DNA of 64,000 bases, from the NCBI RefSeq assembly GCF_003284935.1, contig NZ_QMEV01000004.1, positions 62,001 to 126,000 of the forward strand, in the 5' to 3' direction. Shown here piece after piece: positions 48,210 to 57,892 of this stretch (within the stretch, counting starts at the first letter, position 1; every line of letters begins with the position of its first letter). The position numbers and the translations under genes were made by a program. Below the pieces are notes generated by a model. The model saw only the letters and a list, made by a program, of their open reading frames with translations, was not told where the DNA came from and searched no databases. Source of the stretch: Mycobacterium colombiense. GTDB taxonomy: Bacteria > Actinomycetota > Actinomycetes > Mycobacteriales > Mycobacteriaceae.

Positions 48210-50392
48210 GTCGCTCCGGCGACGACGCGGGCCCGGCCCGTCAACTCACTCTGACCGCCCGGCTGAACACCTCCGCCGTGGACTCCCGCCGCGGTGTCAT
48301 CCGAATGCACCCGAATGCCATTGCCGCACTGGGCATTCGGGAATGGGACGCGGTGTCGCTGATCGGCTCTCGGACCACGGCGGCGGTCGCCGGCCTGGCC
48401 GGCCCGGACACGCCGGTGAGCACCGTGCTGCTCGACGACGTGACGCTGTCCAACGCGGGCCTGCGCGAGGGAACCCCGGTGGTCGTCGGCGCGGTCACCG
48501 TCTACGGCGCGCGATCGGTGACGCTGGCCGGCTCGACGCTGGCCACCCAGTCGATCACGCCGGTCACGTTGCGACAAGCCTTGCTGGGCAAGGTGATTAC
48601 CGTGGGGGACGCCGTATCGCTGCTGCCCCGCGACCTGGGCCCGGGCACCTCGACGTCAGAGGCCACCCGCGCGCTGGCCACCGCGGTGGGGATCAGCTGG
48701 ACCTCGGAGCTGTTGACGGTCACCGGCACCGACCCCGAGGGCCCGGTGAGCGTGCAGCCCAACTCGCTGGTCACCTGGGGCAGCGGTGTTCCGTCGAGCG
48801 CCGGTGCCGCGTCGCGGATATCGGTCGAGAACGCCAGGCCGGAGATGGTCGTCGAGGAACTCAAGGGCACCCAGCCCCAGGCCGCCAAGCTGGTCGAGTG
48901 GCTCAAGCTCGCGCTCGACGAACCGCATCTGCTCAAGACGTTGGGCGCCGGCGCCAACCTCGGCGTGCTGGTCTCGGGCCCGGCCGGCGTGGGCAAGGTG
49001 ACCCTGGTGCGCGCGGTCTGCGGCGACCGCAGGCTGGTCACGCTCGACGGCCCCGAGGTCGGCGCGCTGGCCGCCGAGGACCGGCTCAAGGCGGTGGCGT
49101 CGGCGGTGCAGGCGGTCCGCGACGGAGGCGGGGTGCTGCTGATCACCGACGTCGATGCCCTGCTGCCAGCCACCGCCGAACCAGTGGCATCCCTGATCCT
49201 CGGCGAGCTGCGCGCCGCGGTGGCCAGCGAGGGCGTCGCCTTGATCGCCACCTCGGCGCGGCCCGACCAGCTCGACGCCCGGCTGCGGGCCCCCGACCTG
49301 TGCGACCGTGAGCTGGGCCTGCCGCTTCCCGATTCCGGCACCCGCAAGGCGCTGCTGGAGTCGCTGCTGCGCAACGTGCCCATCAGCGACCTCGACCTCG
49401 ACGAGATAGCCTCTCGCACACCGGGTTTCGTGGTCGCCGACCTAGCCGCGCTGGTGCGTGAGGCGGCGCTGCGGGCGGCGTCGCGGGCCAGCTCCGACGG
49501 CCTGCCGCCGGAGCTGAAACAGGAGGACCTGGCCGGTGCGCTGACCGTGATCCGGCCGCTGTCCCGCTCGGCCAGCGAGGAGGTCAGCGTCGGCAACATC
49601 ACCCTCGACGACGTCGGCGACATGGCCGAGGCCCGCCAGGCGCTGACCGAGGCCGTGTTGTGGCCGTTGCAGCATCCCGACACCTTCGCCCGCCTGGGTG
49701 TGCAACCGCCGCGCGGGGTGCTGCTGTACGGGCCGCCGGGCTGCGGCAAGACCTTCATCGTGCGCGCGCTGGCCAGCACCGGTCAGCTGTCCGTGCACGC
49801 CGTGAAGGGCTCCGAGCTGATGGACAAGTGGGTGGGCAGCTCGGAAAAGGCGGTGCGCGAACTGTTTCGGCGCGCCCGCGATTCGGCGCCCTCGCTGGTC
49901 TTCCTCGACGAGGTGGACGCGCTGGCGCCCCGACGCGGGCAGAGCTTCGACTCCGGTGTCACCGATCGCGTGGTGGCGGCGCTGCTGACCGAACTCGACG
50001 GCGTCGACCCGCTGCGCGACGTGGTGGTGCTGGGCGCCACCAACCGGCCCGACCTCATCGACCCCGCGCTGCTGCGCCCGGGCCGGCTCGAGCGGCTGGT
50101 GTTCGTCGAACCGCCCGACGCCGCGGCCCGCCGCGAAATCCTGCGCACCGCAGGCAAATCCATTCCGTTGAGCGCCGATGTCGATCTCGACGAGGTGGCG
50201 GCCGGACTCGACGGCTACAGCGCGGCCGACTGCGTGGCGCTGCTGCGCGAGGCCGCACTGACCGCGATGCGCCGCTCCATCGACGCCACCGACGTGACGG
50301 CCGCCGACCTCGCCGCGGCGCGCGAAAACGTCCGTCCCTCTTTGGATCCCACGCAGGTCGAATCGCTACGGGCGTTCACCAAAGCTTTGTAG
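48206..50392 (+). CDS. Cdc48/p97-like double AAA ATPase (Rv0435c-like)
   Basis: 728 residues if started at TTG 48206, which overlaps the pssA stop (TTGA) and gives the recalled length of Rv0435c. No ATG or GTG is better placed. A Cdc48-type N-domain (LTLTARLNTSAVDSRRGVI) precedes two AAA modules. D1 has Walker A SGPAGVGK near 257 and LLITDVDALLP. D2 has YGPPGCGKTF near 508, VFLDEVDALAPRRG and ATNRPDLIDPALLRPGRLE. It probably unfolds proteins or remodels complexes in the cytosol. D1's LLITDVDAL lacks the DE Walker B, so D1 may hydrolyse poorly. Confidence 0.93.
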   Translation: MSRSGDDAGPARQLTLTARLNTSAVDSRRGVIRMHPNAIAALGIREWDAVSLIGSRTTAAVAGLAGPDTPVSTVLLDDVTLSNAGLREGTPVVVGAVTVYGARSVTLAGSTLATQSITPVTLRQALLGKVITVGDAVSLLPRDLGPGTSTSEATRALATAVGISWTSELLTVTGTDPEGPVSVQPNSLVTWGSGVPSSAGAASRISVENARPEMVVEELKGTQPQAAKLVEWLKLALDEPHLLKTLGAGANLGVLVSGPAGVGKVTLVRAVCGDRRLVTLDGPEVGALAAEDRLKAVASAVQAVRDGGGVLLITDVDALLPATAEPVASLILGELRAAVASEGVALIATSARPDQLDARLRAPDLCDRELGLPLPDSGTRKALLESLLRNVPISDLDLDEIASRTPGFVVADLAALVREAALRAASRASSDGLPPELKQEDLAGALTVIRPLSRSASEEVSVGNITLDDVGDMAEARQALTEAVLWPLQHPDTFARLGVQPPRGVLLYGPPGCGKTFIVRALASTGQLSVHAVKGSELMDKWVGSSEKAVRELFRRARDSAPSLVFLDEVDALAPRRGQSFDSGVTDRVVAALLTELDGVDPLRDVVVLGATNRPDLIDPALLRPGRLERLVFVEPPDAAARREILRTAGKSIPLSADVDLDEVAAGLDGYSAADCVALLREAALTAMRRSIDATDVTAADLAAARENVRPSLDPTQVESLRAFTKAL

Positions 50393-50962
50393 CACGGCCC
50401 GCGCCGACGCCGCCACGTCCTTTTCCAGCCAGGACGGCATCGGGTCGTCGTGCGCGTGACGCCGCACGACGGCGTAGGGCAGATCGGCCACCGCGCGCGC
50501 GACCGCGTCGACGGATCGCGGCCGGGAGTTCCCATAGAGTTCGCGCGCCAGCGTGGCGACGCGGTCGGTCAGCGGGGCGTTCATCTCGGCGAGTGTGTGC
50601 CGGAACGCCGCGTCCGGCTCGTCGTCGAGCAGGTCGCCGGGCCGGATCGTCAACAGCAGCCGGGCGTCCTCGGGCAGGGCCCGCGCGAAGCCGACGGCGG
50701 CCACGGCCATCGCGACGGCGGCCTCCATCGGGGTCTGGCCGTCGGCGGCCAGCGCCCGCTCCTGGAAGCGGCGCAGCGCGCGCAGCCAGGCCGCGGTGAG
50801 GATGCCGTCGCGGTTACCGAACCGGTGATACAACGTGCCCGCCGGTGCGCCACTGGCTTTCGCGATCGCGGCCACGCTGGCGGCTCGCGGACCGCCGTCG
50901 AGCACCAGCATTCGGGCGGCGTCGAGAATCACATCGGTTTCGTGCTTCCGCGGAGGGGCCAT
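50366..50962 (-). CDS. TetR-family regulator
   Basis: 198 residues from ATG 50962. The helix-turn-helix lies at about 8-52 (ASVAAIAKASGAPAGTLYHRFGNRD, quoted as ASVAAIAKASGAPAG plus TLYHRF). The 3' end overlaps the AAA ATPase by 27 bp. Its start is only 21 bp from the divergent gene at 50984, so both promoters must reach into the opposite gene. TTCC and GGAA arms at 50975-50978 and 50986-50989 may be part of its operator. Confidence 0.9.
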   Translation of the reverse strand: MAPPRKHETDVILDAARMLVLDGGPRAASVAAIAKASGAPAGTLYHRFGNRDGILTAAWLRALRRFQERALAADGQTPMEAAVAMAVAAVGFARALPEDARLLLTIRPGDLLDDEPDAAFRHTLAEMNAPLTDRVATLARELYGNSRPRSVDAVARAVADLPYAVVRRHAHDDPMPSWLEKDVAASARAVLQSFGERP

Positions 50963-50983
50963 GATCTAGTACATTCCTTCTAT

Positions 50984-51769
50984 ATGGAACGATTACCCTA
51001 TATCGATGAGCATGCCATAACCATCGACGCGAACCGCGACGACACGTGGTCGGCGCTGCTGCGGGTGATGTGCCGCGACCCGCACGACCCGTCGACGGTG
51101 CCGGTCGGCTTCACGCTGGACAAGGCCCGGCCGCCGGCGCGGTTCGCGCTCAAGGGCCGCCACCCCTTCGCCGTCTACCGGTGGGCGTTCGAGTTGGACC
51201 CCGTCGCCGGCGGCCGCACCCGCGTGCGCTCGGCGACCTGGGCGGCCTTCCCGGGCCTACACGGCAAGGTCTACCGGGTGCTCGTCATCGGCACCGGGGG
51301 GCACCGCCTCGCCGTCCGTTGGACGCTCAAACGCATCGCGGCGGCCGCCGAGCGGGCCGATTACACGGACGTCTTCGAAGTCCCTCTCCCGCAAGGCGAC
51401 TCACGCACCGCCGAACAGACCTTCCGCGATGCGGTCGGGCGGAGCGGGGGCGGTGGCGTCGTCCCGTGGATCCACCGCCACGTGCTGAGATTGCGCCTCG
51501 GGCCGCATTCGTCGGCCGAGCACATCATCGGCTGGACGATCGCGCGGTCGGATCGCGACGAGCTCGTGCTGACGGCGCGCGGGCCACTCATGCTCGGCGA
51601 GTTGACGCTGCGCCGCCAGGACGGTCCGCGTGCCAGCCTCACCACTCGCGTGCAGTACTGCCGCAAAACCGCCGGCCGAACGGTCTGGGCTTTCGTCGGC
51701 CCGCTGCACCGGGCCGTGGCGCCGCGGCTGATGAAGCGCGCCGCGGTGTGGCAGCGTGTGCCGGCATGA
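50984..51769 (+). CDS. double-domain SRPBCC/DUF2867-like protein
   Basis: 261 residues from ATG 50984. The protein looks internally duplicated. Residues ~38-110 contain ARFALKGRHPFAVYRWAF, TRVRSATWAAFPGLHGKVYR and LKRIAAAAE. Residues ~185-258 contain DELVLTARGPLMLGELTL, ASLTTRVQYCRKTAGRTVW and LMKRAAVWQ, the same strand order with a polar-aromatic middle and a basic last helix. This suits two START-like (SRPBCC/DUF2867) ligand-binding halves. Function unknown. Its TGA overlaps the next SDR gene (ATGA) and it is divergent from a TetR gene. Confidence 0.65.
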   Translation: MERLPYIDEHAITIDANRDDTWSALLRVMCRDPHDPSTVPVGFTLDKARPPARFALKGRHPFAVYRWAFELDPVAGGRTRVRSATWAAFPGLHGKVYRVLVIGTGGHRLAVRWTLKRIAAAAERADYTDVFEVPLPQGDSRTAEQTFRDAVGRSGGGGVVPWIHRHVLRLRLGPHSSAEHIIGWTIARSDRDELVLTARGPLMLGELTLRRQDGPRASLTTRVQYCRKTAGRTVWAFVGPLHRAVAPRLMKRAAVWQRVPA

Positions 51770-52686
51770 CCGAACGCCCGACCGCGCTGCAGATCGTCGA
51801 CGGGGTCGACCTGTCCCCCATGACGTGTGTGATCACCGGCGCCTCATCGGGCCTGGGTCGCGAGGCCGCCCGGGCGCTGGCCGCCGCCGGCGCGCACGTC
51901 ATCTTGGCCGCCCGCAACGCCGACGCCCTCGCGGAGGTGGCGCGGTGGATCGCGGCCGAGGTCGCCGGCGCGCGGACGTCGACGGTGCCGCTGGACCTCA
52001 CGGCGCTGTCCAGCGTGCGCGCCGCGGCGGCCGCGATCGCCGAGATAGCCCCGGTCCTCGACGTGCTGATGAACAACGCAGGAGTCATGTTCACGCCGTT
52101 CGGGCGCACCCAGGACGGCTTCGAATTGCAAATCGGGACAAACCATTTCGGCCACTTCGAGCTCACCCGGTTGCTCATCCCCCAGCTCGCCGCCGCCGGC
52201 GGGGCCCGGATCGTGTCCCTGTCATCGGGCGGCCACGTGATGGGCGACGTCGACTTCGACGACCCCAACTGGGAGCGCCGCGAGTACGACAAGTTCGCCG
52301 CCTACGGGGCGTCCAAGACGGCGAACGTCCTGCACGCCGTGGAAGCCGACCGGCGCCTGCGCGGGGACGGAATCCGGTCCTACGCCGTGCATCCGGGCAC
52401 CGTGGCCACCTCCCTCGCGCGGTACATGTCGCGCGCGGATTTCTCGCAGCTGCGCGCGCTCGCCGCCGAGAACCGGCCCGAGCCCTCCGACGGTTTCCTC
52501 GACTTCGTCATGCCCGAACAGGGTGCGGCCACCCAGGTGTGGGCCGCAATCGCCCCGGAGCTGGCCGACCGGGGCGGCCTCTACCTTGAGGACTGCCGGA
52601 TCAGCGAGGCCGCGCCACACGCCCGCGACCCGCGGCGCGCGGCCGAACTGTGGGAGCTCTCCGAAAGGCTCTGCGCGACACGGTGA
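51766..52686 (+). CDS. short-chain dehydrogenase/reductase
   Basis: 306 residues. ITGASSGLGREAARAL is the cofactor motif, followed by MNNAGVMFTPFGRTQDG, IVSLSSGGHV (catalytic Ser) and AYGASKTANVLHAVE (Tyr/Lys). It belongs to the same retinol-dehydrogenase-like group as the SDRs at 40442 and 43161 but is more distant. ATG overlaps the upstream stop by 4 bp, so the two are translationally coupled. They probably act on one hydrophobic substrate, bound by the double-domain protein (inference). Confidence 0.88.
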   Translation: MTERPTALQIVDGVDLSPMTCVITGASSGLGREAARALAAAGAHVILAARNADALAEVARWIAAEVAGARTSTVPLDLTALSSVRAAAAAIAEIAPVLDVLMNNAGVMFTPFGRTQDGFELQIGTNHFGHFELTRLLIPQLAAAGGARIVSLSSGGHVMGDVDFDDPNWERREYDKFAAYGASKTANVLHAVEADRRLRGDGIRSYAVHPGTVATSLARYMSRADFSQLRALAAENRPEPSDGFLDFVMPEQGAATQVWAAIAPELADRGGLYLEDCRISEAAPHARDPRRAAELWELSERLCATR

Positions 52687-52699
52687 CCGCGCGCCGGGT

Positions 52700-53518
52700 T
52701 CACGGATCGGGAAGCGGCGTCCACTCGCGGGACAGCCGCGCGGTGAAGTTCGGCGGCCGGTGCTCGAGGAACGCGGCGACACCCTCCCCGGCGTCGTCGC
52801 CGCCCATCACCCGCTCGTGCAGGGCGGTTTCCAGCGCGGCGACCTGTCGCGGCGTGTAGCGATGGATCGCGGTGTCCCACAGCAGGCGTTTGCACAGCGC
52901 GGCCGACAGCGGCGCGACGTTGTCCGCGATGTCGCGGGCCACGGTCAGCGCGTGGTCGAGCACCCGGTCGGCGGGCAGCGCACGGTTGGCGACGCCGAGC
53001 GCGGCGGCCTCGGCGCCGCCGAAGGTCCGCCCGGTCAACATGATGTCGGCGGCCACGCCCAGGCTGGTCAGCTGGGTCAAGGTCCAATGCGCCATGCAGT
53101 CGGGCAGCACGCCCCGGCGGACCTGCACCACACCGTATTTCGCGTCCTCGGCGACGATGCGGAGGTCGGCCTGCAGCGCGATGGTTAGGCCGATTCCGAT
53201 GGCGTGGCCGTTGACGGCGGCGATCACCGGTTTGCGCAATTCGAAGGCGGCCGGCGTGATCGGCGACGCCGAGAACGCGCCTGGATCGGCGGGCGCATCG
53301 AAAGGGCTTGTGTCGCCGGAGAAATCGGCCCCGACGCAAAAGGCGCGTCCGGCCCCGGTCACCACGATGGCCCGCACGTCGTCATCGTCGTCGCACTCGC
53401 GGTACGCGCGGCTCAGCAGCGCGCCCATCTCGGCGGTGTAGGCGTTGAGGTGTTCGGGCCGGTTGAGGGTGAGGACCGCCACGCCCGAGTCGATGTCGAC
53501 CGTCAGGTCCTCGCTCAT
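52700..53518 (-). CDS. enoyl-CoA hydratase/isomerase family protein
   Basis: 272 residues from ATG 53518, which overlaps the luciferase-like gene stop (ATGA); the longer open frame upstream is that gene out of frame. TGAGRAFCVGADFSGD and GHAIGIGLTIALQADLRIV are the crotonase CoA and oxyanion-hole signatures. The hydratase Glu pair is not clear: Leu-Thr stands near the first Glu position, while YGVVQVRRGVLPDC lies at the second. So activity may differ from classical hydration. It converges with the SDR after 13 bp. Confidence 0.87.
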   Translation of the reverse strand: MSEDLTVDIDSGVAVLTLNRPEHLNAYTAEMGALLSRAYRECDDDDDVRAIVVTGAGRAFCVGADFSGDTSPFDAPADPGAFSASPITPAAFELRKPVIAAVNGHAIGIGLTIALQADLRIVAEDAKYGVVQVRRGVLPDCMAHWTLTQLTSLGVAADIMLTGRTFGGAEAAALGVANRALPADRVLDHALTVARDIADNVAPLSAALCKRLLWDTAIHRYTPRQVAALETALHERVMGGDDAGEGVAAFLEHRPPNFTARLSREWTPLPDP

Positions 53519-54537
53519 GGCAGCGCGGGCACCCGGTGCAGGGCGCCGATCATGTCGGCGACGTCCGCGCGGCGCGGCGTGTAGCCGGGGAAATAGCAGC
53601 ACACCTCGTCGGCGTGCGCACCGAACCGCGCGGCGATCTGCTCCGCGCATTGCTCGGGCGTGCCGACGATCCCGATCCGCGCGACCATCTCGTCGGTGAT
53701 CAGCCGCCGCATGTCGGCGAAGCGGCCCTGCTTGGACAGCGCGTTGAGTTCGGGCTGCGCCTCGGCCCAGCCCTCGACCTCGAGCACGGGGAGGTAGGCC
53801 GGTGTCGAGCCGTAGAACGCGATCAGGGAAGCCACCCCGTTGACCGCGGCCTCCAGGTCGGACTCGTCGCGCCCGACGGCCACCATGGCCTGGGCGATGA
53901 CCTGGAACTCATCGAACCTGCGCCCCGAGCGGCGCAGCCCCTCGGCGATGGCGGCCACGGTGCGGTTGGCGAAGTGGCGGGCGCTGTTGAACGGCATCAC
54001 CAAGAGGCCGTCGGCGACCTCGGCGGCGGTGCGCGTCATCACCGGACCCAGCGCGCCCAGCAGCACCGGGGGCGGCCCGAACGGATTGGGCCCGGGGTTG
54101 AAGTTGGGCGCCATGATGGTGTGGGTGTAGAACTCGCCGCGAAAGTCCAATCGGGCCTGGCCTTCCCACGCGGCGAAGATCGCCTTGATCGCGGCGATGG
54201 CTTCGGCCATTCGCGGGGCCGGAGGTTCCCATCTACCGCCATAACGCTTTTCGATGTGCACCTTGATCTGTGAGCCGAGGCCGAGGCGGAACCGGCCGCC
54301 GCTGTAGAGCTGCAGATCGTACGCGGAGTGCGCCATGTGCAAGGGGCTGCGCGGCGGGGCGATCGCGACGTTGGTCATCAGGTCCAGGCCGGTCGTGCCT
54401 GCGGCGATCAGCAGCGGGAAGAAGACATCGTGTTGGCCCTCGAAGGTGAACAATCCGTCCGCGCCCGTCGCGGCGATCTCGGCGGCGCTTGCGGCCGCCT
54501 GCGCCGGCGAACCGCTGACCTGAAGCTGTACCTTCAT
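53515..54537 (-). CDS. F420-dependent luciferase-like oxidoreductase
   Basis: 340-residue TIM-barrel protein of the luciferase-like monooxygenase superfamily. MKVQLQVSGSPAQAAASAAE starts the first strand. GADGLFTFEGQHD, LMTNVAIAPPRSPLHMAH and GGRFRLGLGSQIKVHIEKRYG are the F420/flavin-binding segments. Mycobacteria usually load such proteins with F420. Co-occurrence with an echA-type gene suggests oxidation or reduction of an acyl-CoA-linked metabolite, but no substrate is known. It lies 27 bp after the Lon-domain gene on the same strand. Confidence 0.88.
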   Translation of the reverse strand: MKVQLQVSGSPAQAAASAAEIAATGADGLFTFEGQHDVFFPLLIAAGTTGLDLMTNVAIAPPRSPLHMAHSAYDLQLYSGGRFRLGLGSQIKVHIEKRYGGRWEPPAPRMAEAIAAIKAIFAAWEGQARLDFRGEFYTHTIMAPNFNPGPNPFGPPPVLLGALGPVMTRTAAEVADGLLVMPFNSARHFANRTVAAIAEGLRRSGRRFDEFQVIAQAMVAVGRDESDLEAAVNGVASLIAFYGSTPAYLPVLEVEGWAEAQPELNALSKQGRFADMRRLITDEMVARIGIVGTPEQCAEQIAARFGAHADEVCCYFPGYTPRRADVADMIGALHRVPALP

Positions 54538-54564
54538 GCACCGCCCTTCTGCGAAACCCGCCCG

Positions 54565-55203
54565 TCATTCGGAAAGCTGAAACTCCACCACTTCGGCGAC
54601 CGCGTCCACGGCCTCGCGCAGCGCGGCGAGGCGGGCGGCGGCCGTCGGCGCGGACAGCACCGAATAGCGATCGGCCGTGCCGATCGGGATGCGAGATGCC
54701 AACGCGAGCAGGCGCTTTCCGGCCGGACCGCCCCGCTCGTCGCCCAGGATCACCTCGCGGCCCGGCAGCTTGATGTCGCGCGCCTGCGCGATCCGCTCGA
54801 ACAGCGCCATGGCCCGGTCTTCGACGTCGAGCAGCTGGGCGTCCGAGACCGCGTCGCCGGGCTCGTCGGGCCACGGCGTGACCCTCGCCCGGGGGTAGGG
54901 CTCGTCGGGCAGCCATTCGATCACCCGGATTCGTTCCCCGGTCCGGCAATTCAGTGAATACCGGCCGGCGCCGTGGTCGACGCATTCGGTGATCCGCGAC
55001 AGCACGCCGACGTCGCAGCGCGCATCGCCGCCGCCGACCTCACGCCCGCGCGAAATCAGGACCACCCCGAACGGCTCACCGGTGTCCGTGCAATGACGCA
55101 CCAGCGCGACGTAGCGCGGCTCGAAGATCCGCAGCGGCAGGTCCTGGTCGGGCAGCAGCGCCGACTCCAGCGGAAACATGGCCAGCTCAAGGGGTTCCGT
55201 CAT
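54565..55203 (-). CDS. Lon N-terminal (substrate-binding) domain protein (Rv0434-like)
   Basis: 212 residues. LAMFPLESALLPDQDLPLRIFEPRY is the opening of the Lon N-terminal domain, quoted as LAMFPLESALLPDQD and LPLRIFEPRY. There is no AAA or protease domain. Such stand-alone LON proteins may recognise misfolded proteins. ATG 55203 shares one base with the stop of the upstream GCS2 gene. Confidence 0.9.
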   Translation of the reverse strand: MTEPLELAMFPLESALLPDQDLPLRIFEPRYVALVRHCTDTGEPFGVVLISRGREVGGGDARCDVGVLSRITECVDHGAGRYSLNCRTGERIRVIEWLPDEPYPRARVTPWPDEPGDAVSDAQLLDVEDRAMALFERIAQARDIKLPGREVILGDERGGPAGKRLLALASRIPIGTADRYSVLSAPTAAARLAALREAVDAVAEVVEFQLSE

Positions 55204-56333
55204 CAGATTTCCAGTTCGGCCACCAGCGCGTCGACGACCGCGCGCAGGTCGCCGTCATGTTCTTCGGCCACCCGCCGCTGCCGTTGGTAGGAGGCACCCT
55301 GGCGGGGTATGTCGGCCACCGCGGCCAGCTCGTCGACGCAATTCAGCTTTCTGGCCACCGGCTCCAGCCGGTTCAGCACGTCGTCGAGATCCTCGGTGAC
55401 CAGTCGCTCGTTGCTGTCGGCGTCCAGGATGATCACCGCGTCCAGGCCGTAGCGCGCGGCGCGCCACTTGTTCTCCTGGTTGTGCCAGGGCGGCATGCTC
55501 GGCAACGACTCGTCGGCTTCGAGCCGGCGGTCCAGGTCGACCACCAGGCAATGGGTCAACGCGACCAGCGCGCCCAGCTCGCGCAGGTTGGACACGCCGT
55601 CGCAGATCCGCATTTCCAGCGTGCCCAGGTGCGGTGAAGGCCTGATGTCCCAACGGACTTCGTCGACATGGTCGATGATGCCGGTCTTCTTCTGGTCGTG
55701 GACGAAGCGTTCGAACTCCGCCCAGGTCTGGAATTGGAACGGCAGCCCGGCGGTGGGCAGCTGCTGAAACATCATCGCCCGGTTGCTCGCGTAACCGGTG
55801 TCCACGCCCGCCCACCACGGCGAGGAGGCGGACAGCGCCAGCAGGTGCGGGTAGTAGTTGAGCAGTGACGTCATGATCGGCATCACCTTGTTCGGCGAGG
55901 ACAGGCCGACGTGCACGTGCACGCCCCAGATCAACATCTGCCGTCCCCACCACTGGGTGCGCTTGATCAGTTCGGCATAGCGCGGGGCGTCGGTGAGTTT
56001 CTGAGAGGTCCACTGCGCGAACGGGTGTGCGCCGGCACAGAACAGCTCCATGCCGCGATCCCGCACGATGCGGCGCGCGGGCCCCAGGGTCTGGCGCAGA
56101 TCCTCCATCGCCTCGCCCGCGGATTGGCAGATGCCGGTGACCACTTCGACGGTGTTGCGCAGCAATTCCTTGTGCACACGCGGGTTTTCGCCGATCTCGG
56201 CGATCACGGCGGTGGCTTCGTTGCTCAGGTCGCGGGTGTGGGCGTCGACGAGGGCGAACTCCCATTCCACCCCGAGGGTCGGCCGCGGTGAACGGGCGAA
56301 GTCGATGCGGGAGACGGCCCGTTTAGCCTGCAC
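55203..56333 (-). CDS. carboxylate-amine ligase, GCS2/YbdK family (Rv0433-like)
   Basis: 376 residues from GTG 56333, the recalled length for Rv0433; GTG 56342 is an alternative. [21 protein letters not shown] carries the Glu metal ligands (quoted as [13 protein letters not shown]). [44 protein letters not shown] and [17 protein letters not shown] are family motifs. It would form a gamma-glutamyl-type amide bond using ATP, but the amine partner is unknown. The start overlaps the sodC end by 11 bp. Confidence 0.9.
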   Translation of the reverse strand: MQAKRAVSRIDFARSPRPTLGVEWEFALVDAHTRDLSNEATAVIAEIGENPRVHKELLRNTVEVVTGICQSAGEAMEDLRQTLGPARRIVRDRGMELFCAGAHPFAQWTSQKLTDAPRYAELIKRTQWWGRQMLIWGVHVHVGLSSPNKVMPIMTSLLNYYPHLLALSASSPWWAGVDTGYASNRAMMFQQLPTAGLPFQFQTWAEFERFVHDQKKTGIIDHVDEVRWDIRPSPHLGTLEMRICDGVSNLRELGALVALTHCLVVDLDRRLEADESLPSMPPWHNQENKWRAARYGLDAVIILDADSNERLVTEDLDDVLNRLEPVARKLNCVDELAAVADIPRQGASYQRQRRVAEEHDGDLRAVVDALVAELEI

Positions 56334-57003
56334 CGATGACACCGCACGCCACCCGCTTGCCGGGGTCACCGGTGCTCATCGTCATGTCGTCCGGGCCCGG
56401 CGTGCCGCTGGTCTGGTTGGTGCGCCCCGATGGGGCATTGGCGGAGCTGGCTGCACCGGCGTGGATGATGATCGCGGTCTTCTGCCCGGTGAGCAGATCG
56501 TCCATCGCGAAGGCGTCCGTGGTCGTGACCAACATCCCGGAGCCGTCCTTGCGCACCTGCAACGAGGGCAGGGCCCCGCTGGCGGGCTCGCCCGCGTGCC
56601 CGGGCGCCTGGAAGTGGTCGCCGGCGGACAGGAAGTCGCCCGCCGCGCCGCCGGTCGGGGCGACCGAGTTGGGCTCGCACTTGCCGACCTGGTGGACGTG
56701 CACGTCGTGGAAGCCGGGCGCGAGCACACCGTTGGCGGTCGTCTCGATGGTGACGGTGGCATAGCCGTTGTTGAATTCGAACGTCGCGGTCGCCACCTGG
56801 GTTCCGTCCGGCGCCTTGAGGTGCGTGATGACGCTCGGCGCCGCCGCGGGCCCGGCCTCGGAGGCCTTGGCGCCCGACGGCGAGGGCGATCCCGTCCAGA
56901 TCGCGGGGGTGGTGCCCGGCACCGACGACGCCTGCTGGGGCGACGAGCAGGCGCCTAACAGCACGACGCAACCGGCCAGTACCAACGCGGGCAGCTTGGG
57001 CAT
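56323..57003 (-). CDS. sodC: Cu/Zn superoxide dismutase lipoprotein SodC
   Basis: 226 residues. The signal peptide ends in lipobox LLGAC, so the enzyme is membrane-anchored outside the cell. A Ser/Pro/Ala linker leads to the SOD domain: [14 protein letters not shown] supplies copper ligands and a disulfide Cys, [14 protein letters not shown] zinc ligands, and [10 protein letters not shown] the second Cys. It protects against external superoxide. It lies 21 bp after virR on the same strand. Confidence 0.95.
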   Translation of the reverse strand: MPKLPALVLAGCVVLLGACSSPQQASSVPGTTPAIWTGSPSPSGAKASEAGPAAAPSVITHLKAPDGTQVATATFEFNNGYATVTIETTANGVLAPGFHDVHVHQVGKCEPNSVAPTGGAAGDFLSAGDHFQAPGHAGEPASGALPSLQVRKDGSGMLVTTTDAFAMDDLLTGQKTAIIIHAGAASSANAPSGRTNQTSGTPGPDDMTMSTGDPGKRVACGVIGAG

Positions 57004-57024
57004 AGCCAGCAGCCTAGCGCGGAG

Positions 57025-57501
57025 TTAGCCCGCGACGAGGACGATGACACCCGGCGGCTCGCCGCTGAGCGCGGGAATTCGGGGTTCGACGGGCACGCCC
57101 AGGTTTTTGCCCACCGCGTCGGCGGTGGCGTGCTCGTCGCCGGCGTCGGTGTAGTACACCGTGGTGGCCGAGACGTCGGGCACGGTCATGTTGTCGACCT
57201 TGGTGACTTTGAAACCGGCGGAGGTCAGTTGGTCCTTGGTGCGTGCGGCCACACCCTCTTTCGAGGAGATGTTGTAGATCTGCACCTCGGCCTGCGTGCT
57301 CGCCGGCTTGGTGGTCGGCGACGCGGACGTGGAACTGCTGGCGCTCGCGCTGGAGGCCGGCGATGCCGAATCGTCGTCGGAGCTCCCGGACGAACCCAGA
57401 GCCTGCCAACCGAGCAGCAGGAAAATGACGCCGAGGAACAACAGCACCATCACCATGGCCCGTAGGGGCAGCCCAGTGGAGTCGGGAACTCGTTCTTTCA
57501 T
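57025..57501 (-). CDS. virR: LytR_C-domain membrane protein VirR (Rv0431-like)
   Basis: 158 residues. A cytoplasmic N-terminus, a membrane helix at about 14-34 (RAMVMVLLFLGVIFLLLGW) and a Ser/Ala-rich linker precede a LytR_C domain: VQIYNISSKEGVA, TSAGFKVTKVDNM, TTVYYTDAGDEHATADAVG. From memory, Rv0431 (VirR) restrains membrane vesicle release and binds LCP cell-wall ligases. Position between sodC and the DUF3263 gene matches. Confidence 0.9.
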   Translation of the reverse strand: MKERVPDSTGLPLRAMVMVLLFLGVIFLLLGWQALGSSGSSDDDSASPASSASASSSTSASPTTKPASTQAEVQIYNISSKEGVAARTKDQLTSAGFKVTKVDNMTVPDVSATTVYYTDAGDEHATADAVGKNLGVPVEPRIPALSGEPPGVIVLVAG

Positions 57502-57520
57502 CGAGCCCTACTGTAACGAG

Positions 57521-57829
57521 TCAGGTCACCTCGAAGCCGAGGCGCCGCGCCGCGCGCGCCTTCTGCCTGCTGGCGCGCAGCCTGCGCAGCCGTTTCACCA
57601 GCATCGGGTCGGCGGCCAGCGCCTCGGGCCGGTCGACGAGCGCGTTGAGCACCTGGTAGTACCGCGTCGCCGACATCGAGAACAACTCTTTGATGGCGTC
57701 TTCCTTCACACCCGCGAACTTCCACCACTGGCGCTCGAAGGCCAGGATGTCGTGCTCGCGGCGGGTCAGCCCATCTGCGATCTCAGAGTCGTCCCCCGAT
57801 CGATTTGCCCGCGCCATGGCGCTGTCCAT
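57521..57829 (-). CDS. DUF3263 family protein (Rv0430-like)
   Basis: 102 residues. The DUF3263 core EHDILAFERQWWKFAGVKEDAIKELF (quoted as EHDILAFERQWWKFAG) forms a helical, possibly HTH-like domain followed by SATRYYQVLNALVDRPEAL. The C-terminus is rich in Arg (RLRRLRASRQKARAARR), consistent with nucleic-acid binding. Met5 is an alternative start. It lies 19 bp upstream of virR on the same strand and is divergent from def. Confidence 0.88.
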   Translation of the reverse strand: MDSAMARANRSGDDSEIADGLTRREHDILAFERQWWKFAGVKEDAIKELFSMSATRYYQVLNALVDRPEALAADPMLVKRLRRLRASRQKARAARRLGFEVT

Positions 57830-57892
57830 ATCGCTTCCCCTGGACCCTTTCGGCGAATTCCGAACTGCTCGAATGACTTGACTTAGCTAAGG

